Positions 42,014 to 50,929 of a stretch of 64,000 nt of DNA are shown in pieces. The stretch's first letter is position 1, and every line of letters begins with the position of its first letter. The translations under genes were made by a program, and so were the position numbers. Source of the stretch: Caulobacter sp. 602-1 (lineage in GTDB: Bacteria > Pseudomonadota > Alphaproteobacteria > Caulobacterales > Caulobacteraceae); assembly GCF_003931565.1 (NCBI RefSeq), contig NZ_RRYI01000001.1, positions 868,001-932,000 on the forward strand. The letters are read 5' to 3'. A model generated the notes under the pieces. The model searched no databases. It saw nothing but the letters and a program-made list of their open reading frames with translations, and had not been told where the DNA came from.

Positions 42014-43202
42014 CGGCGGCTCCCTTCTTGGCCTTGACGACGTTGACGTGGTCGCCGGTGGCGATGGCGTCCGGCGGGCTGGTGACAATCCAGTCGTTGG
42101 CCGCGATCCCGCTGGCCAGTTCCAGCTCGGCGCCGTCGTCGCGGGCGATGCGGACCGGGCGGATCGAGACGGTGTTGTCGCCGCCGACCACCGCCACGGC
42201 CGTGCCTTCCTTGCGGAACAGCAGGGCGTTGGACGGGATCCGCACCGATGCGGTCGAGGTCGCGCTGGCGGCCTTGAGGTCCAGGCTGACCTGGGCGTAG
42301 GCGCCGGGCTTGAGGGCGCCAGCGGCGTTGTCGACGTCCAGCTGGATCAGCATCGCCCCCGACTGCGCGTCGACCGCGTCGGCCGTGCGCGCCAGGCGGG
42401 CGTTGAAGGTCCGGCCCGGCAGGTCGGGCGTGGTGAAGGCGGCGCTCATGCCCGGACGGATCTGGCCGGCCAGGCTCTGCGGCACGCTGACATAGAGCCG
42501 CAGGCGGCGGGTGTCGGACACGGTGAACAGCGGCGAGGGCCGGGCGCCGCCGGCGCTGATCAAGGCTCCCTGGTCGGTGTCGCGGCTGGTCACCACGCCG
42601 TCGAACGGGGCGACGATGCGCTTGAAAGCGGTCAGGCTCTCCAGCCGGCGGACATTGGCGATGGCTTCGTTACGCATGGCCTCGCGGGCGGCCAGGTCGC
42701 CGGCGCGCTCGTCGGCCTCCTGCTGCGAGACGGCGTTTTCGCCGACCAGCCGCTTCCAGCGGGCGGCGGTGGTGGCGGCCAGATCCCGCTGGGCCTGGGC
42801 GGTGGCCAGGGCGGCGCGGGCGGCGACCAGCTGCTGGTCGACTTCCGGGGCGTCGATCTCGGCCAGCACCTGGCCCGCCTTCACCGGCTGGCCGATGTCG
42901 ACATACCAGCGGCGCAGATAGCCGTCGGTGCGGGCGTAGACCGGAGCCTCGGCCCAGGCCTGCAGGCGGCCCGGCAAGACGAGGTCGGCGCTCTCGCCGC
43001 CGCCCGGCTGGATGACGTGGACCGTGGTCAGGGCGCTGGCCTGGCTGGTCTTCTTCAGGTCCTGGCTGGCCATCAGCCGCGAGGCCGTACCGGCCGCCAG
43101 GATCAGCACGAAGCCGGCGCCGCCGATCAGGGCCAGACGGCGCAGGCTCCGGGGGCCGGTCTTCGGGAAGTCGTCAGAGGGGGGCAGGGGGGACTCAGAC
43201 AT
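42000..43202 (-). CDS. RND efflux periplasmic adaptor subunit
   Basis: Membrane-fusion protein of 400 residues that links the RND permease to the outer-membrane channel. An N-terminal membrane anchor (LRRLALIGGAGFVLILAAGT, about 20-39) precedes the first barrel-sandwich half (VYARTDGYLRRWYVDIGQPVKAGQVLAEIDAPEVDQQL), a coiled-coil hairpin rich in Ala (about 125-185), the second half IVAPFDGVVTSRDTDQGALIS, a beta-barrel domain and a membrane-proximal domain with IPSNALLFRKEGTAVAVVGGDN. These are HlyD/AcrA-family features. It overlaps both neighbouring genes. Confidence 0.94.
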   Translation of the reverse strand: MSESPLPPSDDFPKTGPRSLRRLALIGGAGFVLILAAGTASRLMASQDLKKTSQASALTTVHVIQPGGGESADLVLPGRLQAWAEAPVYARTDGYLRRWYVDIGQPVKAGQVLAEIDAPEVDQQLVAARAALATAQAQRDLAATTAARWKRLVGENAVSQQEADERAGDLAAREAMRNEAIANVRRLESLTAFKRIVAPFDGVVTSRDTDQGALISAGGARPSPLFTVSDTRRLRLYVSVPQSLAGQIRPGMSAAFTTPDLPGRTFNARLARTADAVDAQSGAMLIQLDVDNAAGALKPGAYAQVSLDLKAASATSTASVRIPSNALLFRKEGTAVAVVGGDNTVSIRPVRIARDDGAELELASGIAANDWIVTSPPDAIATGDHVNVVKAKKGAAGAKG

Positions 43203-46200
43203 GGGCGACGCCTTCGGGGGAGGCGGCTTCCGCGCGAGGGCGGCGGCCGTGGACGATGGAGAAGATGGCGGGGACGAACAGCAGGGACGCGCAGGTGGCG
43301 AAGATCAGGCCGCCGATCACCGCCCGGCCCAGCGGGGCGTTCTGCTCGGCGCCTTCGCCCAGGGCCAGGGCCATGGGCGCCATGCCGATGATCATGGCCA
43401 GGGCCGTCATCAGCACCGGGCGGAAGCGGGTGACCCCGGCCTCGAAGGCGGCCCGGGCCGCGTCGCCGGTGGCCGCCAGCCGCTCGCGGGCGAAGCTGAC
43501 CACCAGGATCGAGTTGGCCGTGGCCACGCCCATGCACATGATCGCGCCGGTCAGGGCCGGCACCGACAGCGGCGTACCGGTGGCGAACAGCATCCAGGCG
43601 ATGCCGGCCAGGGCGGCGGGCAGGGCCGAGATGATCACGAACGGGTCCAGCCAGGACTGGAAGTTGATGACGATCAGCAGATAGATCATCACCACCGCGC
43701 CCAGCAGGCCCCAGCCCATGCCGGAGAAGGCGGTGTTCATGGTCTGGAACTGGCCGCGCAGGGTGACGCGGACCTTGGCGGGCTTGTCCTTCTCCAGCTT
43801 TTTGAGGGCCTTCTGGATGTCGGTCGCCACGCCGCCCAGATCGCGCCCCTGGGTGGCGGCGAAGACATTGACCATCGGCTGGATGTTGTACTGCGAGACG
43901 ACGGCGGCGGTGGAGCCGCGGCTGAGCGCGCCCAGGCCGCCCAGCACCTGCGGCGTCGGGTCCGCGGCGCGGGCCCCGGTGACCGGGATCGACCGCAGCT
44001 TGTCGAAGCTGTCCAGCATGTATTCCGGCGTCTGGGCGACGACGGGATAGGAGACGCCGTTCTTCGGGTTCAGCCAGAACACCGGGGCGGTCTGCTGGCT
44101 GCCGGCCACGGCGCCGGCCAGGCTGGCGGTGACGTCGCGCTCGTCCAGGCCCAGGGCGTGGATGCGGGTGCGGTCGACGTCGAAGCGGAGCTCCGGCGCG
44201 GCGGCCGGCTGCTGGATGCGGACGTCGGCGATGCCCTTCACGCCGCGGATCTCGCGCAGGATTTTCTGGGCGTAAGCCTGGTTGGTCGCCGCGTCGCCGC
44301 CGGTCACCTGGATGTCGATCGGGGCCGGGCTGCCGAAGTTGAGGATCTGGCTGGTCACGTCGGCCGGCAGGAACGAGAAGGTCGCGCTGGGGAAGGCCTT
44401 GGGCAGCTCCTCGCGCAGCGCCTTGATGTAGTCGTCGGTCGGGCGATGGCCTTTCTTCAGGCTGATCAGGATGTCGCCGTCCTGCGGGCCGATGGTCCCC
44501 GAGGCGTTGTAGGCGGTGTTGATGCCGCTGGTGGACAGGCCGATGTTGTCGACGATCGTCTCGACCTCGTCGGCCGGGATCACCGTGCGGACGTGGCGCT
44601 GGATGCGGTCGAACAGGGCCGCCGACTCCTCGATCCGCGTGCCGACCGGGGCGCGGACGTGCAGGGCGATCGAGCCGGAGTCCACGGCCGGGAAGAAGTT
44701 GCGGCCCAGGAACGGGACCAGCGCCAAGCTCAGCAGGGCGAACGCCAGGAAGCCGATGACGAACACGCCGCGCGCGTCCAGGGCGAAGCCCAGCAGGCCG
44801 GCATAGGCGTCGCGCACCTTGGAGAAGCTCCGCTCGAAGCCGCGCTGGAACCGCACCAGGCGATGGGGCGACGGGGCCTCCTCGTCGTGCGGGACGTGCG
44901 GCTTGAGCAGATAGGCCGCCATGGTCGGCACCAGGGTCCGCGACAGCAGGAACGAGGCGATCATCGCGAACACCACCGACAGGGCCATCGGCACGAACAG
45001 GAAGCCCGACACGCCCGGCAGGAAGAACATCGGCACGAAGACGATGCAGATGCACAGCAGGGAGACGAAGGCCGGGGTGACGATCTGGGCCGCCCCGTCC
45101 AGGATCGCCGTCCGGACGTCCTTGCCGTGCTCCAGGTGCCAGTTGATGTTCTCGATGGTGACGGTGGCGTCGTCGACCAGGATGCCGACGGCGAGGGCCA
45201 GGCCCCCCAGAGTCATGACGTTCAGGGTCTGGCCGAACGCCGCCAGGGCTCCGATCGCCGCCAGAACGGCCAGCGGGATCGAGACGGCGATGATCACCGT
45301 GGAGCGCCAGGAGCCCAGGAACAGCAGGATCATCAGCGAGGTCAGCACGGCGGCCAGGGCGCCTTCGTGGACCACGCCCTCGACGGCCGCCTTCACGAAG
45401 GTCGACTGGTCGTTCAGCGGGGTGATGGTCAGCTCGGGCGGCAGCTGGGCCTTCAGGTCGGGCAGGGCGGCCCTGATCCCGTCGACGATGGCGATGGTCG
45501 AGGTGGCGCCCGACTTCAGCACCGTCATCAGCACCGAGCGCTGGCCGTCGACGTGGACGATGTTCTGCTGCGGGGCCGAGCCGTCGCGTACGTGGGCGAC
45601 GTCGCCGATGCGGATGGTCGCGCCGTTGATGGTCTTGACCGGCAGGGCGTTCAGCTCCTCGACCGTGCCGGGGGCGTTGTTCAGGCGCAGGCTGTACTGG
45701 AACTCGCCGATCTTGACGAAGCCGGCCGGAGTGATCTGGGTCTGGGCCGCGATCGCCGCCCCGACGTCGCTGGCCGACAGGCCCTTGGACAGCAGGGCCT
45801 GCGGGTCGATGTCGACCTGGATCTGACGGGTCTTGCCGCCGAACGGCAGGGGGATGGCCGCGCCCGGCACGGTGACCAGGCGCGTGCGGATGACGTTGGT
45901 GCCGAAGTCGGACAGCTGCTGCTCGGACAGGCCCTGGCCGGCCAGGGCCAGCTGCAGGATGGGCACGGTCGAGGCGTTGTAGTTGAGGACCAGCGGCGGG
46001 GTCACGCCTGGGGGCAGCTGGCGCAGCAGGGTCTGCGAGATGGCGGTGATCTGGGCGTTGGCCAGGCGCACGTCCGCTCCCGGCTGGAAGTAGATCTTCA
46101 CCACCCCGACGCCCTGCAGCGAGGTCGCCTCGATATGGTCGATGTCGTTGACCGTGGTGGTCAGAGCCCGCTGGTAGGGGGTCATGATCCGCCCCGCCAT

Positions 46201-46377
46201 GTCGGCCGGCGACAGGCCGTTATAGGTCCAGGCCACCGCCACGACGGGCACGCGGATGTTGGGGAAGATGTCGGTCGGCATGCGCAGGATCGCCAGGACG
46301 CCGACGATCAGGATCATCGCGGCCATCACGACGAAGGTGTAGGGACGCGCCAAAGCCGTCCGCACGAGCGAGATCAT
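43195..46377 (-). CDS. RND efflux permease (HAE1/MdtB-like)
   Basis: Inner-membrane proton-driven exporter of 1060 residues, the first gene of the pump operon. It has the RND plan: TM1 (YTFVVMAAMILIVGVLAILRM), a long periplasmic porter domain, six helices, and a repeat of the same. TM4 carries the proton-relay pair in LALAVGILVDDATVTIENI (Asp-Asp). The A motif region RSTVIIAVSIPLAVLAAI and the second-half LALGEGAEQNAPLGRAVIGGL are conserved. Sequence style is closer to multidrug/organic substrate pumps than to CusA metal pumps, since CusA-type Met relays are not evident. The CusRS-like pair is convergent with the operon. Confidence 0.95.
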   Translation of the reverse strand: MISLVRTALARPYTFVVMAAMILIVGVLAILRMPTDIFPNIRVPVVAVAWTYNGLSPADMAGRIMTPYQRALTTTVNDIDHIEATSLQGVGVVKIYFQPGADVRLANAQITAISQTLLRQLPPGVTPPLVLNYNASTVPILQLALAGQGLSEQQLSDFGTNVIRTRLVTVPGAAIPLPFGGKTRQIQVDIDPQALLSKGLSASDVGAAIAAQTQITPAGFVKIGEFQYSLRLNNAPGTVEELNALPVKTINGATIRIGDVAHVRDGSAPQQNIVHVDGQRSVLMTVLKSGATSTIAIVDGIRAALPDLKAQLPPELTITPLNDQSTFVKAAVEGVVHEGALAAVLTSLMILLFLGSWRSTVIIAVSIPLAVLAAIGALAAFGQTLNVMTLGGLALAVGILVDDATVTIENINWHLEHGKDVRTAILDGAAQIVTPAFVSLLCICIVFVPMFFLPGVSGFLFVPMALSVVFAMIASFLLSRTLVPTMAAYLLKPHVPHDEEAPSPHRLVRFQRGFERSFSKVRDAYAGLLGFALDARGVFVIGFLAFALLSLALVPFLGRNFFPAVDSGSIALHVRAPVGTRIEESAALFDRIQRHVRTVIPADEVETIVDNIGLSTSGINTAYNASGTIGPQDGDILISLKKGHRPTDDYIKALREELPKAFPSATFSFLPADVTSQILNFGSPAPIDIQVTGGDAATNQAYAQKILREIRGVKGIADVRIQQPAAAPELRFDVDRTRIHALGLDERDVTASLAGAVAGSQQTAPVFWLNPKNGVSYPVVAQTPEYMLDSFDKLRSIPVTGARAADPTPQVLGGLGALSRGSTAAVVSQYNIQPMVNVFAATQGRDLGGVATDIQKALKKLEKDKPAKVRVTLRGQFQTMNTAFSGMGWGLLGAVVMIYLLIVINFQSWLDPFVIISALPAALAGIAWMLFATGTPLSVPALTGAIMCMGVATANSILVVSFARERLAATGDAARAAFEAGVTRFRPVLMTALAMIIGMAPMALALGEGAEQNAPLGRAVIGGLIFATCASLLFVPAIFSIVHGRRPRAEAASPEGVAHV

Positions 46378-46510
46378 ACTAAATTCCGTCGTTGCGGAGG
46401 GGAGGTTGGGCCCGGTCTAGCAAGGCCAGTGGGTCCGCAGCCTGACGGCTAGCTGACAAGATGGTCAGGGAGGCGCAAGGGGCCTCTCGCGACCGTCGGG
46501 CCGTTTTGCT

Positions 46511-47236
46511 ATGGCTGCCTCAATGAGCACCATCACCACCGTCGGCGTCGACGCCGACGACACCCTCTGGCACTGCGAGAGCAAGTTCCGGCTGTCCCAT
46601 GCGCGGTTCCTGGACCTGCTGTCCGACCACGGGGACGCCGAGAAGATCGAGCAACAGCTGGTCGCCGTCGAGAAGCGCAACCTGCGGGTCTATGGCTACG
46701 GAGCCAAGGGCTTCACGCTGTCGATGATCGAGACGGCGCTGGAGGTCACCGATGGCCGCGTCGACACCCGGGTGATCCGCGAGATCCTGGCCGTCGGCCG
46801 CGAGATGCTGACCGAGCCGATCGAGCCGCTGTCGGGCGTCGACAAGGCGCTGGCCGAGCTGTCGGAGCGCTACCGCCTGGTCCTGATCACCAAGGGCGAT
46901 CTGCTGCACCAGGAGCAGAAGCTGGCCTCGTCGGGACTGGGCGACTACTTCGTGGCGGTCGAGATCGTGTCCGAGAAGGACGCCGGCACCTATCGCCGGG
47001 TGTTCGACCGTTACGGCACGGGGGCGGAGCAGGCGGTGATGGCCGGCAACTCGATGCGCTCGGACATCCTGCCGGCGCTGGAGGCCGGCTGCTGGGGCGC
47101 GCTGATTCCCTATCCGCTGGTCTGGTCGCACGAGGCGGCCGAGGCGCCGGTCGGGCATGAACGCTACGCGGAGCTGGGGAGCATCAGCGAACTGCCGGCT
47201 TGGGTGGATGGGATTTCGGGAAACCCTCTCTCTTAG
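46511..47236 (+). CDS. HAD family hydrolase
   Basis: Phosphatase-like protein of 241 residues. HAD motif I is VGVDADDTLWH, with two Asp as nucleophile and acid (about residues 14-16); motif II is LVLITKGD; the Lys of motif III lies in VEIVSEKDAGTYRRVF; motif IV is VMAGNSMRSDILPALEAGCWG, with the metal-binding Asp. A helical cap lies between motifs I and II. The WHCESKF segment after motif I resembles YjjG-like/phosphoglycolate phosphatase-like members. The substrate is unknown. ATG at 46511 or 46523 could start it. The last codons (GNPLS) fall inside a palindromic repeat, implying that the repeat altered the original C-terminus. Confidence 0.88.
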   Translation: MAASMSTITTVGVDADDTLWHCESKFRLSHARFLDLLSDHGDAEKIEQQLVAVEKRNLRVYGYGAKGFTLSMIETALEVTDGRVDTRVIREILAVGREMLTEPIEPLSGVDKALAELSERYRLVLITKGDLLHQEQKLASSGLGDYFVAVEIVSEKDAGTYRRVFDRYGTGAEQAVMAGNSMRSDILPALEAGCWGALIPYPLVWSHEAAEAPVGHERYAELGSISELPAWVDGISGNPLS

Positions 47237-47361
47237 AGAGAGGGAGGGGCCCGCCGCGAAGCGGTGGGAGGGTGAGAGGTTACAGCGGTAGCCGCAGCGC
47301 CGGCACGCCGTCGAACCTCGTAACCTCTCACCCCAACCCTCTCTCTAAGAGAGAGGGAGCT
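47222..47361. repeat. Nested palindromic repeat between convergent genes
   Basis: Outer hairpins CCCTCTCTCTTAGAGAGAGGG (about 47225-47244) and CCCTCTCTCTAAGAGAGAGGG (about 47338-47358) enclose a perfect 12-base inverted repeat GTGAGAGGTTAC (47272-47283) and GTAACCTCTCAC (47320-47331). Both flanking genes end inside it. The same CCCTCTCTC stem is found at 5173 and 40596. Confidence 0.8.
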
Positions 47362-48439
47362 TTTCGCGCTTCCCCAGCCGCGCCACCCAGTCCCGCGCCG
47401 GCCGCTCGAACCCCACCAGCGACAGATAGGCGATTGGGAACAGCAGGATCACCCACAGCAGACACCACAGCCGCATGGCGTCGCCGGAGAGGCCCCAGGC
47501 GCCGAAGCCCACCCAGTTGAGGGCGATCTTCAGGGCGATCGGGTGCAGCAGGTAAAGGCTGAACGACAGCTGCGCCCACGGCGCTAGGCGGCGGCTGATC
47601 CCGCCCTGGACGCCTTGGGCGTCGGCCGCCACGCCGGCCAGGCCCACGGCGTAGATCACCAGCAGCAGCGCCGTCCGCGACGCTCCCGCCCAGGACGCCA
47701 CGAAGAACGCCGCCAGCAGCGCCCACATCACGAAGCGGGCGAACGGCAGTTTCGCCAGCACGTCCTTCAGCTGGAACGCCAGCATGCCCAGCATGAACCC
47801 CGGAACCGCCCGGGCCACGCCGAAGTCGTAGGTCCACTGCGAGAAGCTCTCGCCGTCGCGGGTCATCCAGATCAGCAAGGCCAGGCTCCCGAACGCCACA
47901 GCCGCCGTGGCCTGCCAGCCGCGCGCGGTGATCCAGAACAGCAGGGGCAGGGCGATGTACATCCCCATCTCGGCGCTGATCGCCCAGCTGACGAAGTTCC
48001 AGGTCTGGGCGTGGCAGGTCCCCCAGGCGTGGATGAAGAGGACGTTCTGGGGGATGCAGGTCACGTCGTAGCGCGACGGATCGCGCTCGTTCAGCACTCC
48101 GGCCCAGCCGAGGGCGGCGATGGCCACGAACACCAGCATCGTCGCCCAGTGCAGCGGACCCAGGCGCGCGACGCGCTTTTGCAGGAAGTCGCGGTACTTG
48201 GCGAAGGTGGTCAGGCGGCCGGTATAGATGGCGGCCATCACGTAGCCGGAGATCAGGAAGAACAGGTCGACGATCAGGCTGAAGCTCTTGATCGTGTCGT
48301 CGGCGGCCTGCCAGCGGCCGTCCAGATTGATGAAGCGGTTGAAGTGGAAGACCACGATCATCAGCGCCCCGACGATGCGCAGGGCGTCCAGGTGCAGCAT
48401 CTGGTCGGAATCGGGCTTCAGCGGGGGGAGCTTCAACAT
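47345..48439 (-). CDS. Acyltransferase 3 family membrane protein
   Basis: Inner-membrane O-acyltransferase of 364 residues with about ten membrane helices (OafA/YrhL type, Acyl_transf_3). The family start is MLHLDALRIVGALMIVVFHFNRF, with the catalytic His in VFHF; the Arg-x-x-Arg-like FLQKRVARLGPLHW follows. Such enzymes add acetyl or other acyl groups to surface sugars. There is no C-terminal SGNH domain. The final residues KREKLPLS are encoded by the nested repeat, so the natural stop may have been shifted by repeat insertion. It stands alone between two repeats, convergent with the HAD gene. Confidence 0.9.
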   Translation of the reverse strand: MLKLPPLKPDSDQMLHLDALRIVGALMIVVFHFNRFINLDGRWQAADDTIKSFSLIVDLFFLISGYVMAAIYTGRLTTFAKYRDFLQKRVARLGPLHWATMLVFVAIAALGWAGVLNERDPSRYDVTCIPQNVLFIHAWGTCHAQTWNFVSWAISAEMGMYIALPLLFWITARGWQATAAVAFGSLALLIWMTRDGESFSQWTYDFGVARAVPGFMLGMLAFQLKDVLAKLPFARFVMWALLAAFFVASWAGASRTALLLVIYAVGLAGVAADAQGVQGGISRRLAPWAQLSFSLYLLHPIALKIALNWVGFGAWGLSGDAMRLWCLLWVILLFPIAYLSLVGFERPARDWVARLGKREKLPLS

Positions 48440-48479
48440 GCCGAAGCTGTGGCATGGGACGGGCGCGGCGCCCAGATGG

Positions 48480-48598
48480 ATGCTCCCCCGCGTTGCGGGG
48501 GAGCTGTCGCGGAGCGACTGAGGGGGCCTTCACTGCGTAGGCGGAGCTAGCCCCCTCCGGCCCTCTGGGCCACCTCCCCCGCATCGCGGGGGAGGATC
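48480..48598. repeat. Composite palindromic intergenic repeat, copy 2
   Basis: Second copy of the element at 11199. The first about 47 bases (hairpin TCCCCCGCGTTGCGGGGGA plus GTCGCGGAGCGACTGAGG) are identical; the inner 30 bases differ; the right end GGCCCTCTGGGCCACCTCCC is again shared. It lies between the acyltransferase start and the GntR gene's stop. Confidence 0.8.
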
Positions 48599-48606
48599 TT
48601 GAGGTG

Positions 48607-49356
48607 TTAAATCGCGACCCTCTTGGCGATGGCGTTCCGCCGCGCCTTGGTTTCCTGCTGGGCCTTCTGCACGGCCTCGGTCTCGGTCGCGTGCAGCAGG
48701 TGGTCGATCACCCGTTCCAGGTGGTCGCGCATGGCCTGGCGGGCGGCGGCCGGATCACGGGCCTTCAGCGCGTCGACCACCCGGCGGTGCTCGGCGATCC
48801 GGGGCTCCAGCCCCATGCCGCGGGCGCGGGTCAGGATGTTGCGCGCCAGGGGCGAGCGGTTGCGCCAATCCCACAGGTTCTCGATCGTGGCGATGATCGC
48901 GCCGTTGCCGGTGGCGCGGGCGATGATCATATGGAAGTCGCGGTCGGCCTCCTCGCCCCGGATCTCCTCCTCGACATGCATCCGCTCCAGCAGGCCTTCC
49001 AGCTCGCTGATCTGCTCGTCGCTGATCGAGGTGGCGGCCAGGGCGGCGGCCTCGCCCTCGAACAGGCGGCGGGCCTCGATCAGCTCGAAGGCGCCGATCT
49101 CGAAGTCGATATCGGCCGAGGGGGCGACCGGGCGGACATTGCCGGTGACATAGATGCCCAGGCCATGGCGGGCCTCGATCATGCCCAGCATTTCCAGCGC
49201 GATCATCGCCTCGCGCAGGGTGGGGCGCGAGACCCCGAACTGCTCGGCCAGCTCCCGCTCGGTCGGCAGGCGGTCGCCCAGCCTGTACTGCCCGGCCTCG
49301 ATGGCGTCGGCCACGGAGTCGGCGATCCTGCGGTAGAGCTTGACGTTGTCTGACAT
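48607..49356 (-). CDS. FadR-subfamily (FCD) GntR transcriptional regulator
   Basis: Regulator of 249 residues. The N-terminal winged helix is typical GntR: YRRIADSVADAIEAGQYRLGDRLPTERELAEQFGVSRPTLREAMIALEMLGMIEARHGLGIYV. The C-terminal FCD ligand domain has metal-binding features (DRDFHMIIARATGN, and EHRRVVDALKARDPAAARQAMRDHLERV). It lies 164 bases from manD on the same strand, and FCD regulators commonly control hexuronate use (UxuR, ExuR). It is the prime candidate to bind the perfect palindrome between manD and the alpha-glucuronidase gene. No such palindrome was seen in front of its own start. Confidence 0.92.
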   Translation of the reverse strand: MSDNVKLYRRIADSVADAIEAGQYRLGDRLPTERELAEQFGVSRPTLREAMIALEMLGMIEARHGLGIYVTGNVRPVAPSADIDFEIGAFELIEARRLFEGEAAALAATSISDEQISELEGLLERMHVEEEIRGEEADRDFHMIIARATGNGAIIATIENLWDWRNRSPLARNILTRARGMGLEPRIAEHRRVVDALKARDPAAARQAMRDHLERVIDHLLHATETEAVQKAQQETKARRNAIAKRVAI

Positions 49357-49520
49357 GTTTGGGCGGAGGCTCGAAAGGGCGCTTGTGCCCGACGGGGCGT
49401 TGTCGGGCCCCGATTTACTAACACGGCGCCCGGCGCGAATTGTCCTGTTTTTTCGCCTTTCCGTCCGGGGGGGCGGGTTTGGCTATCCCCGTGGTTTGGC
49501 CTTAAGGCCTGACCATCGCC

Positions 49521-50732
49521 TCACCAGTCGTGCATCGAGCCGTCCAGGCGCCGCGCGACCGGCAGATAGGCGCGCTTGTAGGGATATTTCGCGGCCAGAT
49601 CCTCGTCGATATCGACGCCCAGGCCGGGCGCCTCGCCGGGATGCAACATGCCGTCGCTGAAGGTGTAGGCGTGAGGGAACACCGCGTCCGTCTCGGGCGT
49701 GTGACGCATGTATTCCTGGACGCCGAAGTTGGGGATCGACAGGTCGAAGTGCAGGGCCGCGCCCATGCAGACCGGCGAGAGATCCGTTGCGCCGTGGCAG
49801 CCGGTCCGCACGTGGTGCAGGTCGGCGAAGCTGGCCAGTTTCTTCAGGTGCGTGATGCCGCCGGCATGGACCACCGTGGCGCGGATATAGTCGATCAGCT
49901 GCTCCTCGATCAGCTGCTTGCAGTCCCACACCGAGTTGAAGATCTCGCCGACGGCCAGGGGCGTCGTCGTGTGCTGGCGGATGATCCGGAAGCTGGACTG
50001 GTTCTCGGCCGGGACGGCGTCCTCCATCCAGAACAGGCGATAGGGCTCGAGGTCCTTGCCCAGACGCGCGGCCTCGATCGGGGTCAGGCGGTGGTGGACG
50101 TCGTGCAGCAGGTGCAGGTCCCAGCCCAGGCGGTCGCGGGCGGCGGCGAACAGGTCCGGAGCCGTGCGCAGGTAGCGCTCGGTCGACCAGACCGTTTCCT
50201 TGGGCAGGTCGCTGTCGGCCGGCTCGTAGAAGAAGCGGTCCTTGGAGACGCCATAGGCCCCCGGCATGCCCGGAACCCCGGTCTGCAGGCGGATGGCCTT
50301 GTAGCCCTGTTCGGCATAGACGGCGGCGTTGTCGAGGGTCTCCTGGATCGTCTCGCCATTGGCGTGGCCATAGACCATCACCCCGGTCCGGCAGGCGCCG
50401 CCCAGCAGCTGATAGACCGGCAGGCCGGCGATCTTCCCCTTGATGTCCCACAGCGCCATGTCGACCGCGGCGATGGCGGCCATGGTCACCGGGCCCCGGC
50501 GCCAGTAGGCCCCGCGATACAGGAACTGCCAGATGTCCTCGATCTGGTGGGCGTCGCGGCCGATCAGGCAGGGTATGACGTGCTGGGAGAGATAGGCCTC
50601 GACCGCCAGCTCGCGGCCGTTCAGGGTCGCGTCGCCGATGCCGTAGACGCCCTCGTCGGTGACGATCTTCAGGGTCACGAAGTTGCGACCCGGGCACGTG
50701 ACGATGGTCTTGGCGGCGATGATCTTGGGCAT
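49521..50732 (-). CDS. manD: D-mannonate dehydratase (ManD, enolase superfamily)
   Basis: Dehydrates D-mannonate to 2-keto-3-deoxygluconate in glucuronate catabolism; Mg-dependent, cytoplasmic. It has 403 residues, the size of characterised ManD proteins. Family parts in order: [17 protein letters not shown] opening [79 protein letters not shown] (metal Asp and catalytic His), [34 protein letters not shown] (metal Glu pair), and [43 protein letters not shown] (His). It is divergent from the alpha-glucuronidase gene, sharing a promoter with a FadR-type operator. Confidence 0.95.
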   Translation of the reverse strand: MPKIIAAKTIVTCPGRNFVTLKIVTDEGVYGIGDATLNGRELAVEAYLSQHVIPCLIGRDAHQIEDIWQFLYRGAYWRRGPVTMAAIAAVDMALWDIKGKIAGLPVYQLLGGACRTGVMVYGHANGETIQETLDNAAVYAEQGYKAIRLQTGVPGMPGAYGVSKDRFFYEPADSDLPKETVWSTERYLRTAPDLFAAARDRLGWDLHLLHDVHHRLTPIEAARLGKDLEPYRLFWMEDAVPAENQSSFRIIRQHTTTPLAVGEIFNSVWDCKQLIEEQLIDYIRATVVHAGGITHLKKLASFADLHHVRTGCHGATDLSPVCMGAALHFDLSIPNFGVQEYMRHTPETDAVFPHAYTFSDGMLHPGEAPGLGVDIDEDLAAKYPYKRAYLPVARRLDGSMHDW

Positions 50733-50857
50733 GATGGCCTTGGGGACGCTTTGTCTGCAATCGTTTGGCGGGACCGAAAGACCGAAGGCCCGCGCGAAAC
50801 GAGGCGCGCGGCGTCCATCTTCCTCCCTGCCTATCGGTTTACCGCTACCATAAGGGT

Positions 50858-50887
50858 TGTCAACCCAGTGGTCAGACCACTATGACT
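50858..50887. promoter_or_regulatory. Divergent promoter with perfect FadR-type operator (manD / alpha-glucuronidase)
   Basis: AGTGGTCAGACCACT (50867-50881) is a perfect 15-base palindrome. On the + strand TTGTCA (50857-50862) and TATGAC (50881-50886) give a -35/-10 pair with an 18-base spacer containing the palindrome. On the - strand TTGACA (50863-50858) follows the palindrome by 3 bases and can be the manD -35 box. The core recurs at 27121. Confidence 0.65.
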
Positions 50888-50929
50888 TTGGTGACCCGAC
50901 CTCATGAAGTCGCGGCAGGGAGTGAAACC

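Noticed and set aside
43012..46452. A frame of about 1146 codons antisense to the RND permease
   Set aside because: His/Gln/Gly/Arg-rich product without recognisable motifs; shadow.
49357..49520. FadR-type operator upstream of the GntR regulator
   Set aside because: No TGGT-3-ACCA palindrome was found in the 164 bases; only a weak TGTCAGACA overlaps the start codon.
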